Part shown: positions 1 to 8,469 of the stretch, one piece after another | Position numbering within the stretch: position 1 is the first letter of the stretch | How the letters are laid out: every line of letters begins with the position of its first letter | NCBI GenBank assembly: GCA_947381945.1 | Contig: CANCXM010000002.1 | Span: forward strand, 96,896 to 160,895 | Source of the DNA: an uncultured Muribaculaceae bacterium | GTDB taxonomy: Bacteria; Bacteroidota; Bacteroidia; Bacteroidales; Muribaculaceae | Direction of reading: 5' to 3' | DNA length: 64,000 nt | Program-made: the position numbers and the translations under genes | Notes under the pieces: model-generated | Seen by the model: the letters and a program-made list of their open reading frames with translations, nothing else | What the model was told of the DNA's origin: nothing | Database searches by the model: none

Positions 1-559
1 CCTGTGCGCCACCGACACGATATATTTTGTCAATGCCGCAGATTGAGGCTGCATAAAGAATCTCCGGAGCAATCGGTTGGTTGCGGCTCTGAGGCGTACA
101 CAACACAATCTCACGACACCCTGCAATCTTTGCCGGACATGCAAGCATCAACACGGTCGAAAACAATGGAGCCTGCCCGCCGGGAATATACAGCCCGACA
201 CGGTCAATCGCAACCGGACGCTGGACGCAGCGCACTCCGGGAATGGTGTCGACATCGACTTCATGAGGAAGCTGGGCAGCATGGAATTTGGAAATATTCT
301 CCTTGGCCAGCCCAATAGCAGCCTTTACTTCTTCACTGACCCGGGCACACCCCTCGGCAATCTCGGCGGCACTGACCTCAAGCTCATTGACTGAGGTGCC
401 GTCGAATTTCAATGCCATCTCGCGCAAGGCCGCATCACCCTTCGCACGGACCTCCTCGATGATTCCACTGACTGCCTGACTGACAGCCGGATCATCGGGA
501 ATGTTACGTTCGGTAAGTTCCGGCCATTCCTGACGTGATGGATTTAAGAATGTCTGCAT
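1..559 (-). CDS. hisD: Histidinol dehydrogenase, N-terminal part (3' end beyond window)
   Basis: Catalyses the last two steps of histidine biosynthesis, oxidising L-histidinol to histidine with NAD in the cytoplasm. The minus strand is open from an ATG at 559 (MQTFLNPSRQEW) to the window edge, about 186 residues. The family signature stretch around GLYIPGGQAPLFSTVLMLA is present, followed by a Rossmann-like segment. The gene starts 6 bp after the hisG stop, as in a typical hisG-hisD operon. The catalytic half lies outside the window, so completeness cannot be judged. Its ribosome binding site, if any, would fall inside the hisG 3' end. Confidence 0.93.
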   Translation of the reverse strand, partial: MQTFLNPSRQEWPELTERNIPDDPAVSQAVSGIIEEVRAKGDAALREMALKFDGTSVNELEVSAAEIAEGCARVSEEVKAAIGLAKENISKFHAAQLPHEVDVDTIPGVRCVQRPVAIDRVGLYIPGGQAPLFSTVLMLACPAKIAGCREIVLCTPQSRNQPIAPEILYAASICGIDKIYRVGGAQ

Positions 560-565
560 ATCCGA

Positions 566-1417
566 TTATTTTACAATATTTTCAAGCACAAGCACAAGAA
601 TATCCTCTGCACCGATGGCCTTCAGACGCTCGATGCGCTCCCAAAGTTGCGATTCGGGAATGACGGCATGAATCGAAAGCCAGTCGGGATCGGCAAGATG
701 AAGTATTGTCGGGCTCTTCATTCCGGGAAGCACCTTCAAGGCCTCGTCAAGCGACGATTTCGGAAGATTCATGAGCACATATTTCATGCCACGACTCTCG
801 ATGATCGAACGGAAACGGAAGCAGAGTTTGTCGAGTTCAGCCTGCTTCTCCTCCGGCAGTCCGGGAGTGGCAATGAGCACAGCCTGCGATTCAAGTATGG
901 ATTCCACCTCGACAAGTCCATTCTGAATCAGCGTTCCGCCTGACGACACTATATCGAAAATCGCATCGGCCATCCCGACGGCAGGAGCAATCTCGACCGA
1001 TCCGGTGATAGTGTGGATTTTGGCATTGATATTCTTCTCTTTGAGGAAACGCGAAAGGATTTCGGGATAGGAAGTGGCGATGCGTTTGCCGTTGAACCAT
1101 TCAAGGCCCTTGTAGTCAGCCTCACGGGGAACGGCAAGGCTCAGACGGCAACCTCCGAATCCGAGGTCGAGCACACGCCTGACATCGACATTTTTCTCTT
1201 CCACCTCATTCAATCCGACAATACCTATGTCAGCTGTTCCCATCGAGACGGCCTGAGGTATGTCATCGTCTCGAAGAAGAAGTAAATCCACCGGAAAACC
1301 CTTTGCGTGGGCTATGAGCGAACGGCTTCCAACAGAAGCCGAGATGCCGGCATCGGCAAGTAAGGCCATGGTCTTCTCGTTAAGCCGACCTTTGGCCTGT
1401 ATGGCAATTCGAAGCAT
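566..1417 (-). CDS. hisG: ATP phosphoribosyltransferase, long form
   Basis: First committed enzyme of histidine synthesis: condenses ATP with PRPP. The 283 residues match the long, self-regulated HisG form. The periplasmic-binding-like catalytic domain covers about residues 1-205, with MLRIAIQAKGRL at the start and the PRPP-binding region near SGGTLIQNGL. An ACT-like C-terminal domain (about 210-283) mediates histidine feedback inhibition in this family, so no separate HisZ is needed. The start ATG at 1417 is only 1 bp from a 347-bp inverted-repeat-bounded element; the nearest promoter-like box lies beyond that element. Followed by hisD after 6 bp. Confidence 0.96.
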   Translation of the reverse strand: MLRIAIQAKGRLNEKTMALLADAGISASVGSRSLIAHAKGFPVDLLLLRDDDIPQAVSMGTADIGIVGLNEVEEKNVDVRRVLDLGFGGCRLSLAVPREADYKGLEWFNGKRIATSYPEILSRFLKEKNINAKIHTITGSVEIAPAVGMADAIFDIVSSGGTLIQNGLVEVESILESQAVLIATPGLPEEKQAELDKLCFRFRSIIESRGMKYVLMNLPKSSLDEALKVLPGMKSPTILHLADPDWLSIHAVIPESQLWERIERLKAIGAEDILVLVLENIVK

Positions 1418-1418
1418 A

Positions 1419-1765
1419 AGAGGGTGTTTAATAATAAATGTTAATCCGTGGGCGGTTTATCTTTGAGGGATTATTCCGTAACGATGAGGGAGTGTGCCTC
1501 TTGGCACTCGACCGAGGAGTTACGGGATAAGCGCCAAAGAGAAACCGAGGCGACGGTATTATAGTTCCATTAGATTTCATTAAAGTTTATCATCTTTATA
1601 ATGAGGATGCATTAATATGTAAAAGTTACCTTCGCCTTTCCGTCTTTCGGGCATCTTTTCCGCTTTATCTCAGTCGTGTACATTAAGTACACTCCATCAA
1701 CTCAGCGAAAAAGCTCCTCCGAAATACGGAACCCACGGGTTAACATTTATTGTTAAACACCCTCT
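1419..1765. mobile_element. MITE-like element with 34-bp terminal inverted repeats
   Basis: The ends 1419-1452 and 1732-1765 are inverted repeats of 34 bp with two mismatches, both beginning AGAGGGTGTTTAA from the outside. The 279-bp interior has no convincing gene; it holds a small hairpin (GTGCC-TCTTG-GCAC region near 1495) and a stretch rich in C and T. No clear target-site duplication is visible. It lies between hisG and a -7 box at 1795-1802, so it would be transcribed as part of the hisG leader. Calling it a miniature transposable element is inference from the structure; a large structured leader is the alternative. Confidence 0.6.
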
Positions 1766-1794
1766 AAATACTCTTTTTTCTTAGAAATGGTTTG

Positions 1795-1802
1795 CAAAGT
1801 TA
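1795..1802 (-). promoter_or_regulatory. -7 box (TAACTTTG) probably serving hisGD
   Basis: Reads TAACTTTG on the minus strand, matching the Bacteroidetes TAnnTTTG consensus. No TTTG is found at the ideal 19-20 bp upstream. It lies about 380 bp from the hisG start, with the inverted-repeat element in between. Confidence 0.45.
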
Positions 1803-1873
1803 CATGTTTTATTTCAAATTTTAATAAAATACATGTAAATTTCATCAAAAAGATACTAAAACACAAAATTTGC

Positions 1874-2503
1874 TTACTTTCCGTCATGAAAGCTTGTAAA
1901 AAATCTACGTTCCTGCGCAGGAACTCCCTCTGTTTCCTTTCGGGCATTTATAGCTTTTATGAGGAAAGCCATATTGCGTCCAAGATTGCGCATTGTCTGG
2001 AGTCCCTCAAGATCCTTTTCGACATCTTCAGCCACGAAACCGTGCACCTCATTCCAATATGTGCTCGACACAATCGGCATGGCACTGATGGTAAAGTATT
2101 TGTTGATTTCATCAAATGCCGATGTCGAACCACCCCTGCGGGATGAAATGACAGCCGCCCCGACCTTCATAGTTTTGTCGAAGGTCCCGGCTGTGGAGTA
2201 AAACAGACGGTCGAGGAAAGCAAGCACCTGACCGTTGGCTCCCGCATAATATGTCGGAGATCCGACAATTATGCCGTCGGCTTCCTCAAACAAAGGTGCG
2301 GTCTCGTTGACAAGATCATGGAACACACATTCGCCATGCTTGCGACAGAAAAGGCAGGAAATACACCCGCGAATATCCTGATTACCGACATTTACCCTGA
2401 CAGTTTCAATCCCTTCATTCTGAAGCGTTGCTTCAACCTCATTGAGCGCACGGTCTGTACAGCCATGAAGATGAGGGCTTCCGTTTATAACTAATACTTT
2501 CAT
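1874..2503 (-). CDS. Flavodoxin-fold NAD(P)H oxidoreductase with Isf-type cysteine cluster
   Basis: A 209-residue protein of the NADPH-dependent FMN reductase / iron-sulfur flavoprotein superfamily. An FMN phosphate loop is seen at residues 8-16 (GSPHLHGCT), and the flavin-ring segment GSPTYYAGANGQ near 101. Cys47, Cys50, Cys53 and Cys59 form C-x2-C-x2-C-x5-C, the compact motif that holds a [4Fe-4S] cluster in iron-sulfur flavoproteins (Isf). The protein therefore probably shuttles electrons between a cluster and FMN in the cytoplasm; the substrate is unknown. It is monocistronic on the minus strand with its own -7 box at 2526. The ATG at 2503 is the first in frame and begins the conserved MKVLVINGSP strand. 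Confidence 0.85.
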   Translation of the reverse strand: MKVLVINGSPHLHGCTDRALNEVEATLQNEGIETVRVNVGNQDIRGCISCLFCRKHGECVFHDLVNETAPLFEEADGIIVGSPTYYAGANGQVLAFLDRLFYSTAGTFDKTMKVGAAVISSRRGGSTSAFDEINKYFTISAMPIVSSTYWNEVHGFVAEDVEKDLEGLQTMRNLGRNMAFLIKAINARKETEGVPAQERRFFTSFHDGK

Positions 2504-2525
2504 AACAATAGTTTTGACTTCTCTG

Positions 2526-2533
2526 CAAAGTTA
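2526..2533 (-). promoter_or_regulatory. -7 box (TAACTTTG) for the flavoprotein gene
   Basis: Minus-strand TAACTTTG, 23 bp before the start codon at 2503. This implies a short leader of about 15 nt. Confidence 0.55.
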
Positions 2534-2585
2534 AACAATAATTCTCTCACACGGGTTTATTTTTCATACAATTAATATATCTGGT

Positions 2586-3035
2586 ATGAAAAAGCAGACA
2601 CCTATCGAAAAAATCTACGAGGCATGGACGGCCCTCACCGATGGTCGCGTCAACATCCTTGCTGACAGCACCGTCGGTCATGGTGAAGCGAAAGTGGAAT
2701 CCTCCGACCGCGCGAAGGAATATAAAGTGACATGGCGCGACGATGCAAAAGTCTTCACCTCCACCGACAATGCTACATTCTGGCAGGGCTACCCCCGCTA
2801 TCCCGTCATCGCAGTGATGATGCGTCTCGGACTCCTGCCCTACGCTGAGGATATTGCGGTCGAGTTCGCAGGCATAAACTGGACCAAACTGAATGCTGAA
2901 CATAAACGTGACTATGCCTCCGCACTCCTCCACATTGAACGCGAACGCAACATCGACCCCGAAGCAGCCGCCGCAGCCGCCTCGATAGCCTACACCGCCC
3001 TATTGGAAATGAACCTTACCATAAAAAGAAAATAA
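2586..3035 (+). CDS. Hypothetical protein, 149 aa, cytoplasmic
   Basis: I do not recognise a family. The protein has no signal peptide or membrane segment. It starts MKKQTPIEKIYEAW and has a distinctive central stretch WQGYPRYPVIAVMMRLGL (about residues 79-96). The C-terminal third is alanine-rich and predicted helical. Coding quality looks real, with an ATG at a sensible place after the divergent promoter region and the normal codon pattern of its neighbours. The layout (one short alpha/beta domain, conserved aromatic core) suggests a small stand-alone protein. It is divergent from the flavoprotein gene and separated by about 175 bp from the S9 peptidase, which has its own promoter. Function unknown. 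Confidence 0.75.
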   Translation: MKKQTPIEKIYEAWTALTDGRVNILADSTVGHGEAKVESSDRAKEYKVTWRDDAKVFTSTDNATFWQGYPRYPVIAVMMRLGLLPYAEDIAVEFAGINWTKLNAEHKRDYASALLHIERERNIDPEAAAAAASIAYTALLEMNLTIKRK

Positions 3036-3184
3036 AAACCACAGCTTTTGCATCTTCGCACCTTTTCAGTCAAAACTGATAGTAATTTTGATGAAAAAAA
3101 CCTTATCCGCACAAAACGCTTTACACCATGGAAAGAAGATAGAAAGTTTCTCAGGACAGATGCCATTGTCTCATGGAAATTGTG

Positions 3185-3192
3185 TATTTTTG
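3185..3192 (+). promoter_or_regulatory. -7 box (TATTTTTG) for the S9 peptidase
   Basis: TATTTTTG fits TAnnTTTG, with ATTG at 3165-3168 as a possible -33 element (16-bp spacing, shorter than usual). It lies downstream of an ATG at 3173 and upstream of the ATG at 3212, which favours 3212 as the true start. Confidence 0.5.
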
Positions 3193-3211
3193 CAATACAC
3201 AATTTTATCAC

Positions 3212-5668
3212 ATGAACTTGCGCATATTACCTTTAAGCGCACTTGCCTTCCTTTCGATGAATGCAAGTGCTGAAAAGATTGATATTGAGTCATTCAAATA
3301 TCAAGGACCATTTTCAATAAATCTCCCAGTAATGGTGGACAGTGTCGATGTCAATTCAAAGAAATTCGACCCCTCCTCGCTGCTTGCCACTCCGCTCTCG
3401 CTTGCATCGGCTGACAAAGGACAGTTTCACAACGGCGATTTTGTCCTTAAATCCGACGGTCATGCCCTCCACTTGCTGAACTTCACTATTGACAACGAAC
3501 GCTACGTCACAGCATCGCTCAAAGTCAACGGTCTGAAGAACCATGAGATTTACCTTGACGGAAAGAAACTTGATGACAGCAAACTCCGCCTCACTCCCGC
3601 CACCCACAGCATCACCATCAAGTGTCTTACCAACAGTGCCTCCGCCGACTCCGTAAAGATAGCCCTTGAAAGCGAACGTCCCGAACTGATGAAAATCAAT
3701 TCCGGTTCACAGCGCCGCTACACCCTCAACGATGTCATGACCGGTCGCCGATTCAGCTCCGCGTCGCTCTCGCCGAGTGGAAAATATCTCCTGAGAGTCT
3801 ACTACACCACCCACGAAGGAGGTGCCAATACATTCTCCAACGAAGTGAGTGCCGCCAACGGTGGAGCCGTATTGGCAAAAAGGTCAGAAGCCCTCAAATG
3901 GATGCCGAAGAGCGACCTGCTCTACTTCACCCGTTACAAAAACGACAAACTTGAACTCGTCACCCTCAATCCGGCCAACGGACGGGAGGAAGTCATCGCC
4001 TCTGAACTCCCGACAAGCTATTTCACGATTTCTCCCACCGAGGACTTCATGATTTACATGAAGACTCAGGAAGGGCCGAAGGAAAAGAGCGCCGACCTCT
4101 ATGAAATCGTCCATCCCGAAGACCGCCAGCCCGGATGGAGAAACCGAGGGACACTCATGAAAATGGATTTTGCCACAGGTCTGTCCACGCCTCTCACATT
4201 CGGTAACCGCAACATCGGATTGTGTGGAATTTCCGACGACGGCAGCAAGCTTCTTTACACCGTCTCCGAATCCCGGCTGGAAAAACGCCCGACCACCCTG
4301 TCCTCTCTCTATCTCCTGAATCTCGCCGACAACTCCACCCGCTGTCTCGTTGATAAGGAAGGATTTTTCGGAGGGGCCACCCTATCACCCGACGGCTCGA
4401 AAGTTGCGCTCATTGGTTCGCCCGAAGCCTACGGTGCAATCGGAAAGAATCTGCCCGAAGGTCGCACACCGAGCATGTATGACAATCAGCTCTACATCCT
4501 CGATGTCGCCTCTACCGACATAACTCCCCTCACACGCGATTTCAACCCCTCTGTCGAGAATGTCATCTGGAACCGCGCCGACGGCTGCATCTATTTCGCA
4601 GCCGAGGACCGTGACCGCCGTTCACTCTTCCGCGTCAATCCTGCCAACGGAAAAATCGACAATCTCAAAGCCAATGAGGAATATGTGGCTTCATTCGCCA
4701 TTGCCTCATCAGCTCCGGCATTGGTATATGTAGGCCAGGGGGCTTCAAACTCCGACCGCCTTTATTCGCTCAACACCAAGAATCTCCGTCAGGAACTTAT
4801 CGAGGACCTGAGTGCCGAACGCCTCGATGGCATACGCTTAGGCGAATGCAAGCCTTGGGTCTATCTCACATCACGAGGCGACAGCATCTGCGGACGCTAC
4901 ATCCTTCCTCCCGACTTCGACCCTTCGCGCAAGTATCCGATGATTGTCAACTACTATGGTGGTTGCAGTCCGACAAGCCGCACATTCGAAGGCCGCTACC
5001 CGCACCATGTCTATGCGGCCAACGGCTATGTTGTCCTTGTCATCAATCCGAGCGGAAGCGCAGGTTTCGGTCAGGAATTCGCATCGCGCCATGTCAATAC
5101 CGCCGGTGAAGGTGTGGCTGAGGACATTATCGAAGGGGTGAAACAGTTCACTGCCGCCAATCCGTGGGTGGACGCATCTAAAATCGGTTGCATCGGTGCA
5201 TCCTACGGCGGTTTCATGACCCAATACCTCCAGACACGCACCGACATCTTCGCAGCCGCTATCTCCCACGCAGGTATCAGCGACCACACAAGCTATTGGG
5301 GCGAGGGCTATTGGGGCTATTCCTACAGCGAGGTCAGCATGGCCAACAGCTATCCCTGGAGCCACTCGGACCTCTATGTGAAACAGAGTCCGCTCTACAA
5401 TGCCGACAAGATTCACACCCCGATTCTCTTCCTGCATGGCGACGGCGATACGAACGTTCCCTTCGGCGAGAGCATCCAGATGTATACAGCCCTCAAACTC
5501 CTCGGACGCGAGACCGCCTTTGTTGCCGTCAAGGATGCCAACCATCAGGTGACCGACTTCAACAAACGCAAGCAATGGCAGGAGACTATCTTCGCCTGGT
5601 TTGCCAAATACCTGCAGGATGATGATTCATGGTGGGAATCACTCTATCCGAAAAAGACACTCGACTGA
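3212..5668 (+). CDS. Secreted S9 family prolyl-oligopeptidase-like serine peptidase
   Basis: An 818-residue exported alpha/beta-hydrolase peptidase. Residues 1-20 (MNLRILPLSALAFLSMNASA) form a signal peptide, so the start is set at 3212 rather than the in-frame ATG at 3173. After an N-terminal beta region come WD40/TolB-like propeller repeats (about 170-560) that gate access to the active site. The catalytic domain follows: nucleophile Ser664 in GASYGGF, Asp746 in HGDGDTNVP and His778 in ANHQV, so the triad is complete. The closest known types are the DPP-IV/S9C-like peptidases of Bacteroidetes that trim peptides in the periplasm. Monocistronic; a 12-bp hairpin lies just after the stop. Confidence 0.93.
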   Translation: MNLRILPLSALAFLSMNASAEKIDIESFKYQGPFSINLPVMVDSVDVNSKKFDPSSLLATPLSLASADKGQFHNGDFVLKSDGHALHLLNFTIDNERYVTASLKVNGLKNHEIYLDGKKLDDSKLRLTPATHSITIKCLTNSASADSVKIALESERPELMKINSGSQRRYTLNDVMTGRRFSSASLSPSGKYLLRVYYTTHEGGANTFSNEVSAANGGAVLAKRSEALKWMPKSDLLYFTRYKNDKLELVTLNPANGREEVIASELPTSYFTISPTEDFMIYMKTQEGPKEKSADLYEIVHPEDRQPGWRNRGTLMKMDFATGLSTPLTFGNRNIGLCGISDDGSKLLYTVSESRLEKRPTTLSSLYLLNLADNSTRCLVDKEGFFGGATLSPDGSKVALIGSPEAYGAIGKNLPEGRTPSMYDNQLYILDVASTDITPLTRDFNPSVENVIWNRADGCIYFAAEDRDRRSLFRVNPANGKIDNLKANEEYVASFAIASSAPALVYVGQGASNSDRLYSLNTKNLRQELIEDLSAERLDGIRLGECKPWVYLTSRGDSICGRYILPPDFDPSRKYPMIVNYYGGCSPTSRTFEGRYPHHVYAANGYVVLVINPSGSAGFGQEFASRHVNTAGEGVAEDIIEGVKQFTAANPWVDASKIGCIGASYGGFMTQYLQTRTDIFAAAISHAGISDHTSYWGEGYWGYSYSEVSMANSYPWSHSDLYVKQSPLYNADKIHTPILFLHGDGDTNVPFGESIQMYTALKLLGRETAFVAVKDANHQVTDFNKRKQWQETIFAWFAKYLQDDDSWWESLYPKKTLD

Positions 5669-5679
5669 TTCCACTACCG

Positions 5680-5715
5680 GTGAGGATGCAGACTCCCGAT
5701 TGACTGCATCCTCAC
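5680..5715. terminator. Hairpin between convergent S9 peptidase and lysR
   Basis: A perfect 12-bp stem (GTGAGGATGCAG, 5680-5691, with 5704-5715) and a 12-nt loop, placed between two converging stop codons. No T-run follows on either strand, so it may act as a 3'-end-stabilising hairpin rather than a classic intrinsic terminator. Confidence 0.6.
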
Positions 5716-5717
5716 AC

Positions 5718-6620
5718 CTAAAGCCATGCGTTGACACGCTCACGGATTGCTGCCGATTCGCTCAACATTCTCACGAATTCACGCATCGAACGCTTGTGGT
5801 AACTGTCACGCAAAGTGTGGACACATCCTATCATCTCATTAGCCGCAATGTCAAGGGGAACAGCTTTGATCCCCTTGACATTGTGCGTTGTAGCCTCTGC
5901 AAGGACGGTCACAAGATTGCTGCAACTGATGAGTTTGAGAAGTATGTTGACCTCATTAAGCTCAATCCTCACGCGCATATCCATTCCTTTGGGCATGACG
6001 ATAGCATCAAAGTAATTCCGCGCCTGTAATCCCTTCGTAGGCAGAGCCAGGTCATAGTGGCTCAGCTCCTCCATTGTCACCTTTTGCTTGGATGCAAGCG
6101 GATGGCATGAGTTGACAATCACGGCTAAATAGTTCTGGAACAGCGCATGTGACTCAATCCCGTCGGTAGCCTGACGCGGACGGAAGGCCAACACGAAATC
6201 AACTTCCCTTTCGCTCAACATTGTCATCAGTTCCGAAACAGGCTTATAATAGATGTTGAGTTTGACCCCGGGATAAAGCTTCATGAAATCAAGCAAGGTC
6301 TCTGTAAGTATGGGGCTGAATGAATAGGTGACGCCGATGTTCAGCGTCCCGGCAAGCAACTCGCGCAAATCATTCATCCTCTCGTGGCAAAGCTGAGCGT
6401 CCTGAAGGGTACGGACAGCGTATGGCAGCAGCTCGCTTCCTGCCTCCGTAAGAGAGACACTGTGGCTGTCGCGCACAAACAGCATTGTGCCCATCTCCTG
6501 CTCCAGTTGCTTGATCTGCTGCGAAAGGGTGCTTTGGGTGATGAAGAGTGCGCGCGATGCCTCCGAGAAGTTCAATGTCTCGGCCACCTTGACGAAATAT
6601 TTAAGCTGTCGAAGTTCCAT
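5718..6620 (-). CDS. LysR family transcriptional regulator
   Basis: A 300-residue regulator. The N-terminal winged helix-turn-helix (residues 1-60, MELRQLKYFVKVAETLNF, then ITQSTLSQQIKQLE) is typical LysR. Residues about 90-295 form the periplasmic-binding-like effector domain. The start at 6620 is chosen because LysR proteins begin exactly here; the frame extends upstream to 6683 but that part has no homology-like content. The gene lies 60 bp downstream of the ThrE-C gene on the same strand and could be cotranscribed with it. The effector is not evident; adjacency suggests, without proof, a link to the ThrE-like exporter. Confidence 0.9.
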   Translation of the reverse strand: MELRQLKYFVKVAETLNFSEASRALFITQSTLSQQIKQLEQEMGTMLFVRDSHSVSLTEAGSELLPYAVRTLQDAQLCHERMNDLRELLAGTLNIGVTYSFSPILTETLLDFMKLYPGVKLNIYYKPVSELMTMLSEREVDFVLAFRPRQATDGIESHALFQNYLAVIVNSCHPLASKQKVTMEELSHYDLALPTKGLQARNYFDAIVMPKGMDMRVRIELNEVNILLKLISCSNLVTVLAEATTHNVKGIKAVPLDIAANEMIGCVHTLRDSYHKRSMREFVRMLSESAAIRERVNAWL

Positions 6621-6679
6621 GATGGGATGAATCTGAAATAATGGATGAATATATCTTGACCGGGCCACTGCCCGCGTCT

Positions 6680-7162
6680 TCACCTCGTTGCCTGAAACGA
6701 GATATTTTTAAACAGGAATATCGGAATAGTAGCGCCTATCACCATTCCGAGGAGGATGAACAGACAGGTCAGCCCGTTGCTGACGAAGAGGTAGAAATAA
6801 TGGTCGAAAGCCTCTTCGCTACCGTGATACAGACACATCACCAAGCCTCCGAAAGTCTTGTAGGCATAGATGCCCGGAATCATCGGGAGCAGTGAGGGGA
6901 AAAGACATGTCTCCGCAGGCGTATGTGCTACGGGCGACAACAATACGGCAAGCATACCGACTATCAGCGCCGCCAAAGTGCTTGCTATGACAATATGAAG
7001 CCCGAGCAGACTCTCCTGCATCATCAGAAACCGTGCGGAATGCCCGACGGCGGCAATGACGGCGCAATAGAGGTAGGCCCTCCTTGGAGGGTTGCTTATC
7101 GCTGCGAAACCGATGGCTGCGATCGCTGCGAAGAAAGCATCTTGAAGAAATTCGCTTATCAT
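6680..7162 (-). CDS. Threonine/serine exporter, C-terminal membrane half (ThrE_2/DUF3815)
   Basis: A 160-residue membrane protein with about five hydrophobic segments, including the conserved turn SLLPMIPGIYAYKTFGG. In Actinobacteria, ThrE is one polypeptide; here, as in many Bacteroidetes and Firmicutes, this piece is the smaller DUF3815-like half. The larger DUF1212-like half lies 54 bp upstream on the same strand. Together they probably form one inner-membrane exporter for threonine, serine or related small solutes. The reading frame is intact from the ATG at 7162, so the split is natural and not a frameshift. Confidence 0.85.
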   Translation of the reverse strand: MISEFLQDAFFAAIAAIGFAAISNPPRRAYLYCAVIAAVGHSARFLMMQESLLGLHIVIASTLAALIVGMLAVLLSPVAHTPAETCLFPSLLPMIPGIYAYKTFGGLVMCLYHGSEEAFDHYFYLFVSNGLTCLFILLGMVIGATIPIFLFKNISFQATR

Positions 7163-7216
7163 AATGAATCAGAAACGTGGGGACTGCATGACGACAGATA
7201 AATCGCTGCACAGATC

Positions 7217-8059
7217 CTAAAACATGCCCATATTCATCAGCAACATCCCTCCGCACAGTCCGAACGAAAGGCAACATGTGAGAATCACTGCATGTATAAA
7301 ACGTGAAAAAGAACAGATATAGTGTCCGGCAAGCATATCGCTGAATGAATTCAGAAACGGTATGCCGGGAACAAGGTAGAGCACACTGGTGCCAACGGCA
7401 ATCTCCGGCGTTGTGCCTAAATTGAAAAGTGCGTCCGTCGCACCCAACACCGACGAGACAAACGCACAGATGATGAAGACGAGACGCATGTCCATCTTGT
7501 GCTCACACAACACCTGTTTCAGATAGAAACCGGCGATTGTCGAGAGAAACACAACCGCCACCGCCTGCCAGTCGCCGGTGAAAAGCCGGCAGAAAGCGGC
7601 GTTGGCACATGAGGCCAAGAGAAGCACGAGATTCTTATTGGCAGGAGGTGTATGTATGATGGATTCGAATTTCTCCTTGGCCTCATCAAAACTAATCTTG
7701 CTGTCGGCAATCTCCCAGCTCAGTTCACTCAGACGGGTGTTTATGTCGAAGCTTATGGGCATGGTCCTCGAAGCAGTTATATATGTATAGCTGTCCGAAT
7801 GGTCCGGCAGGCAGACTGTGAGATGAATGTGGCGTGGAAGGATGGTCATCACCGCCTCGCAGCCCATAGCCTTCGCCATGCGGTTGACGTTCCGTTCGAG
7901 ACGGATGCAGGTGGCACCGCTTCCAAGCAGCCATGAGGCATATTCCGAGAGGAACAGACAGATTTCTTTAAGCGAATGGCTCTCGCCGCACAGACAGTCC
8001 GAAAGAGCTATCGGCTCTGCGGCTGAGGCTTCAATCCTCATCGTCGTCATAGAGATCAT
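7217..8059 (-). CDS. Threonine/serine exporter, N-terminal half (ThrE_1/DUF1212)
   Basis: A 280-residue protein. The soluble N-terminal half (about 25-150) contains the DUF1212 signature region with GSGATCIRLERNVNRMA. The C-terminal half has about five membrane segments, including LVPGIPFLNSFSDMLAGHY, whose PGIPF turn is the family landmark. Partner of the smaller half at 6680-7162. The annotated ATG (8059) overlaps the preceding small gene by 29 bp. ATGs at 8050 and 8041 are also possible and would shorten the overlap; none can be chosen firmly. The overlap implies translational coupling with the small membrane protein gene. Confidence 0.85.
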   Translation of the reverse strand: MISMTTMRIEASAAEPIALSDCLCGESHSLKEICLFLSEYASWLLGSGATCIRLERNVNRMAKAMGCEAVMTILPRHIHLTVCLPDHSDSYTYITASRTMPISFDINTRLSELSWEIADSKISFDEAKEKFESIIHTPPANKNLVLLLASCANAAFCRLFTGDWQAVAVVFLSTIAGFYLKQVLCEHKMDMRLVFIICAFVSSVLGATDALFNLGTTPEIAVGTSVLYLVPGIPFLNSFSDMLAGHYICSFSRFIHAVILTCCLSFGLCGGMLLMNMGMF

Positions 8060-8240
8060 CTTCTTTTATGAGCCTGTCGCCCGGAACGAAGAATTCTTCC
8101 CGCTCACTACCAATCTCAATGAGATGTCTGTGATGGGCAGGCTGATTGTAGTTCTTCTGACAAACTCTGATAATAATGAGTGCGACCATCGCGAAGGCGA
8201 TTACACACCATGTAACTAAAGGAACATTAAGTGCGATCAT
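8031..8240 (-). CDS. Small single-span membrane protein with acidic tail
   Basis: A 69-residue protein with one hydrophobic helix (about residues 5-25, VTWCVIAFAMVALIIIRV). A basic/His-containing segment follows, and the last 15 residues are strongly acidic (KEDDLYDDDED). I do not recognise a family. It heads the ThrE-like operon and its 3' end overlaps the start of the ThrE N-terminal half, which argues that it is translated and may be an accessory subunit of that transporter. A weak -7-like box (TTACTTTG, one mismatch) is near 8271. Function is inference from position only. Confidence 0.65.
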   Translation of the reverse strand: MIALNVPLVTWCVIAFAMVALIIIRVCQKNYNQPAHHRHLIEIGSEREEFFVPGDRLIKEDDLYDDDED

Positions 8241-8372
8241 AATGACATTCTGTTTTTAAATTTTCTGCAAAGTAAACACCTGTCAGGCCATCATGATTGC
8301 CGTTTGCTAACGAAAGTTTCGATAGCAATTATAGAACGGCGCAAATGTTAAAAAAGTTCAACAAAGATTTCG

Positions 8373-8380
8373 TATCTTTG
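8373..8380 (+). promoter_or_regulatory. -7 box (TATCTTTG) for yjbQ
   Basis: Exact match to the TAnnTTTG consensus, about 90 bp before the chosen yjbQ start. No clear TTTG at the usual -33 distance. Confidence 0.55.
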
Positions 8381-8469
8381 CACTTGTATTCCCGGTGGTC
8401 TCAGTCCGTTTCGACTGCTTCACAACGGCCACCGGCCATAATTTCCAAACCGTATATTTATACCCCGAT

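Noticed and set aside
1450..1740. Small protein inside the inverted-repeat-bounded element
   Set aside because: Frames are short, lack good starts, and their translations have no gene-like composition.
7608..7625. Another TTGGCAC-like sigma-54 promoter
   Set aside because: It is inside the ThrE-like gene, lacks the TTGC part at the right distance and has no regulator sites.
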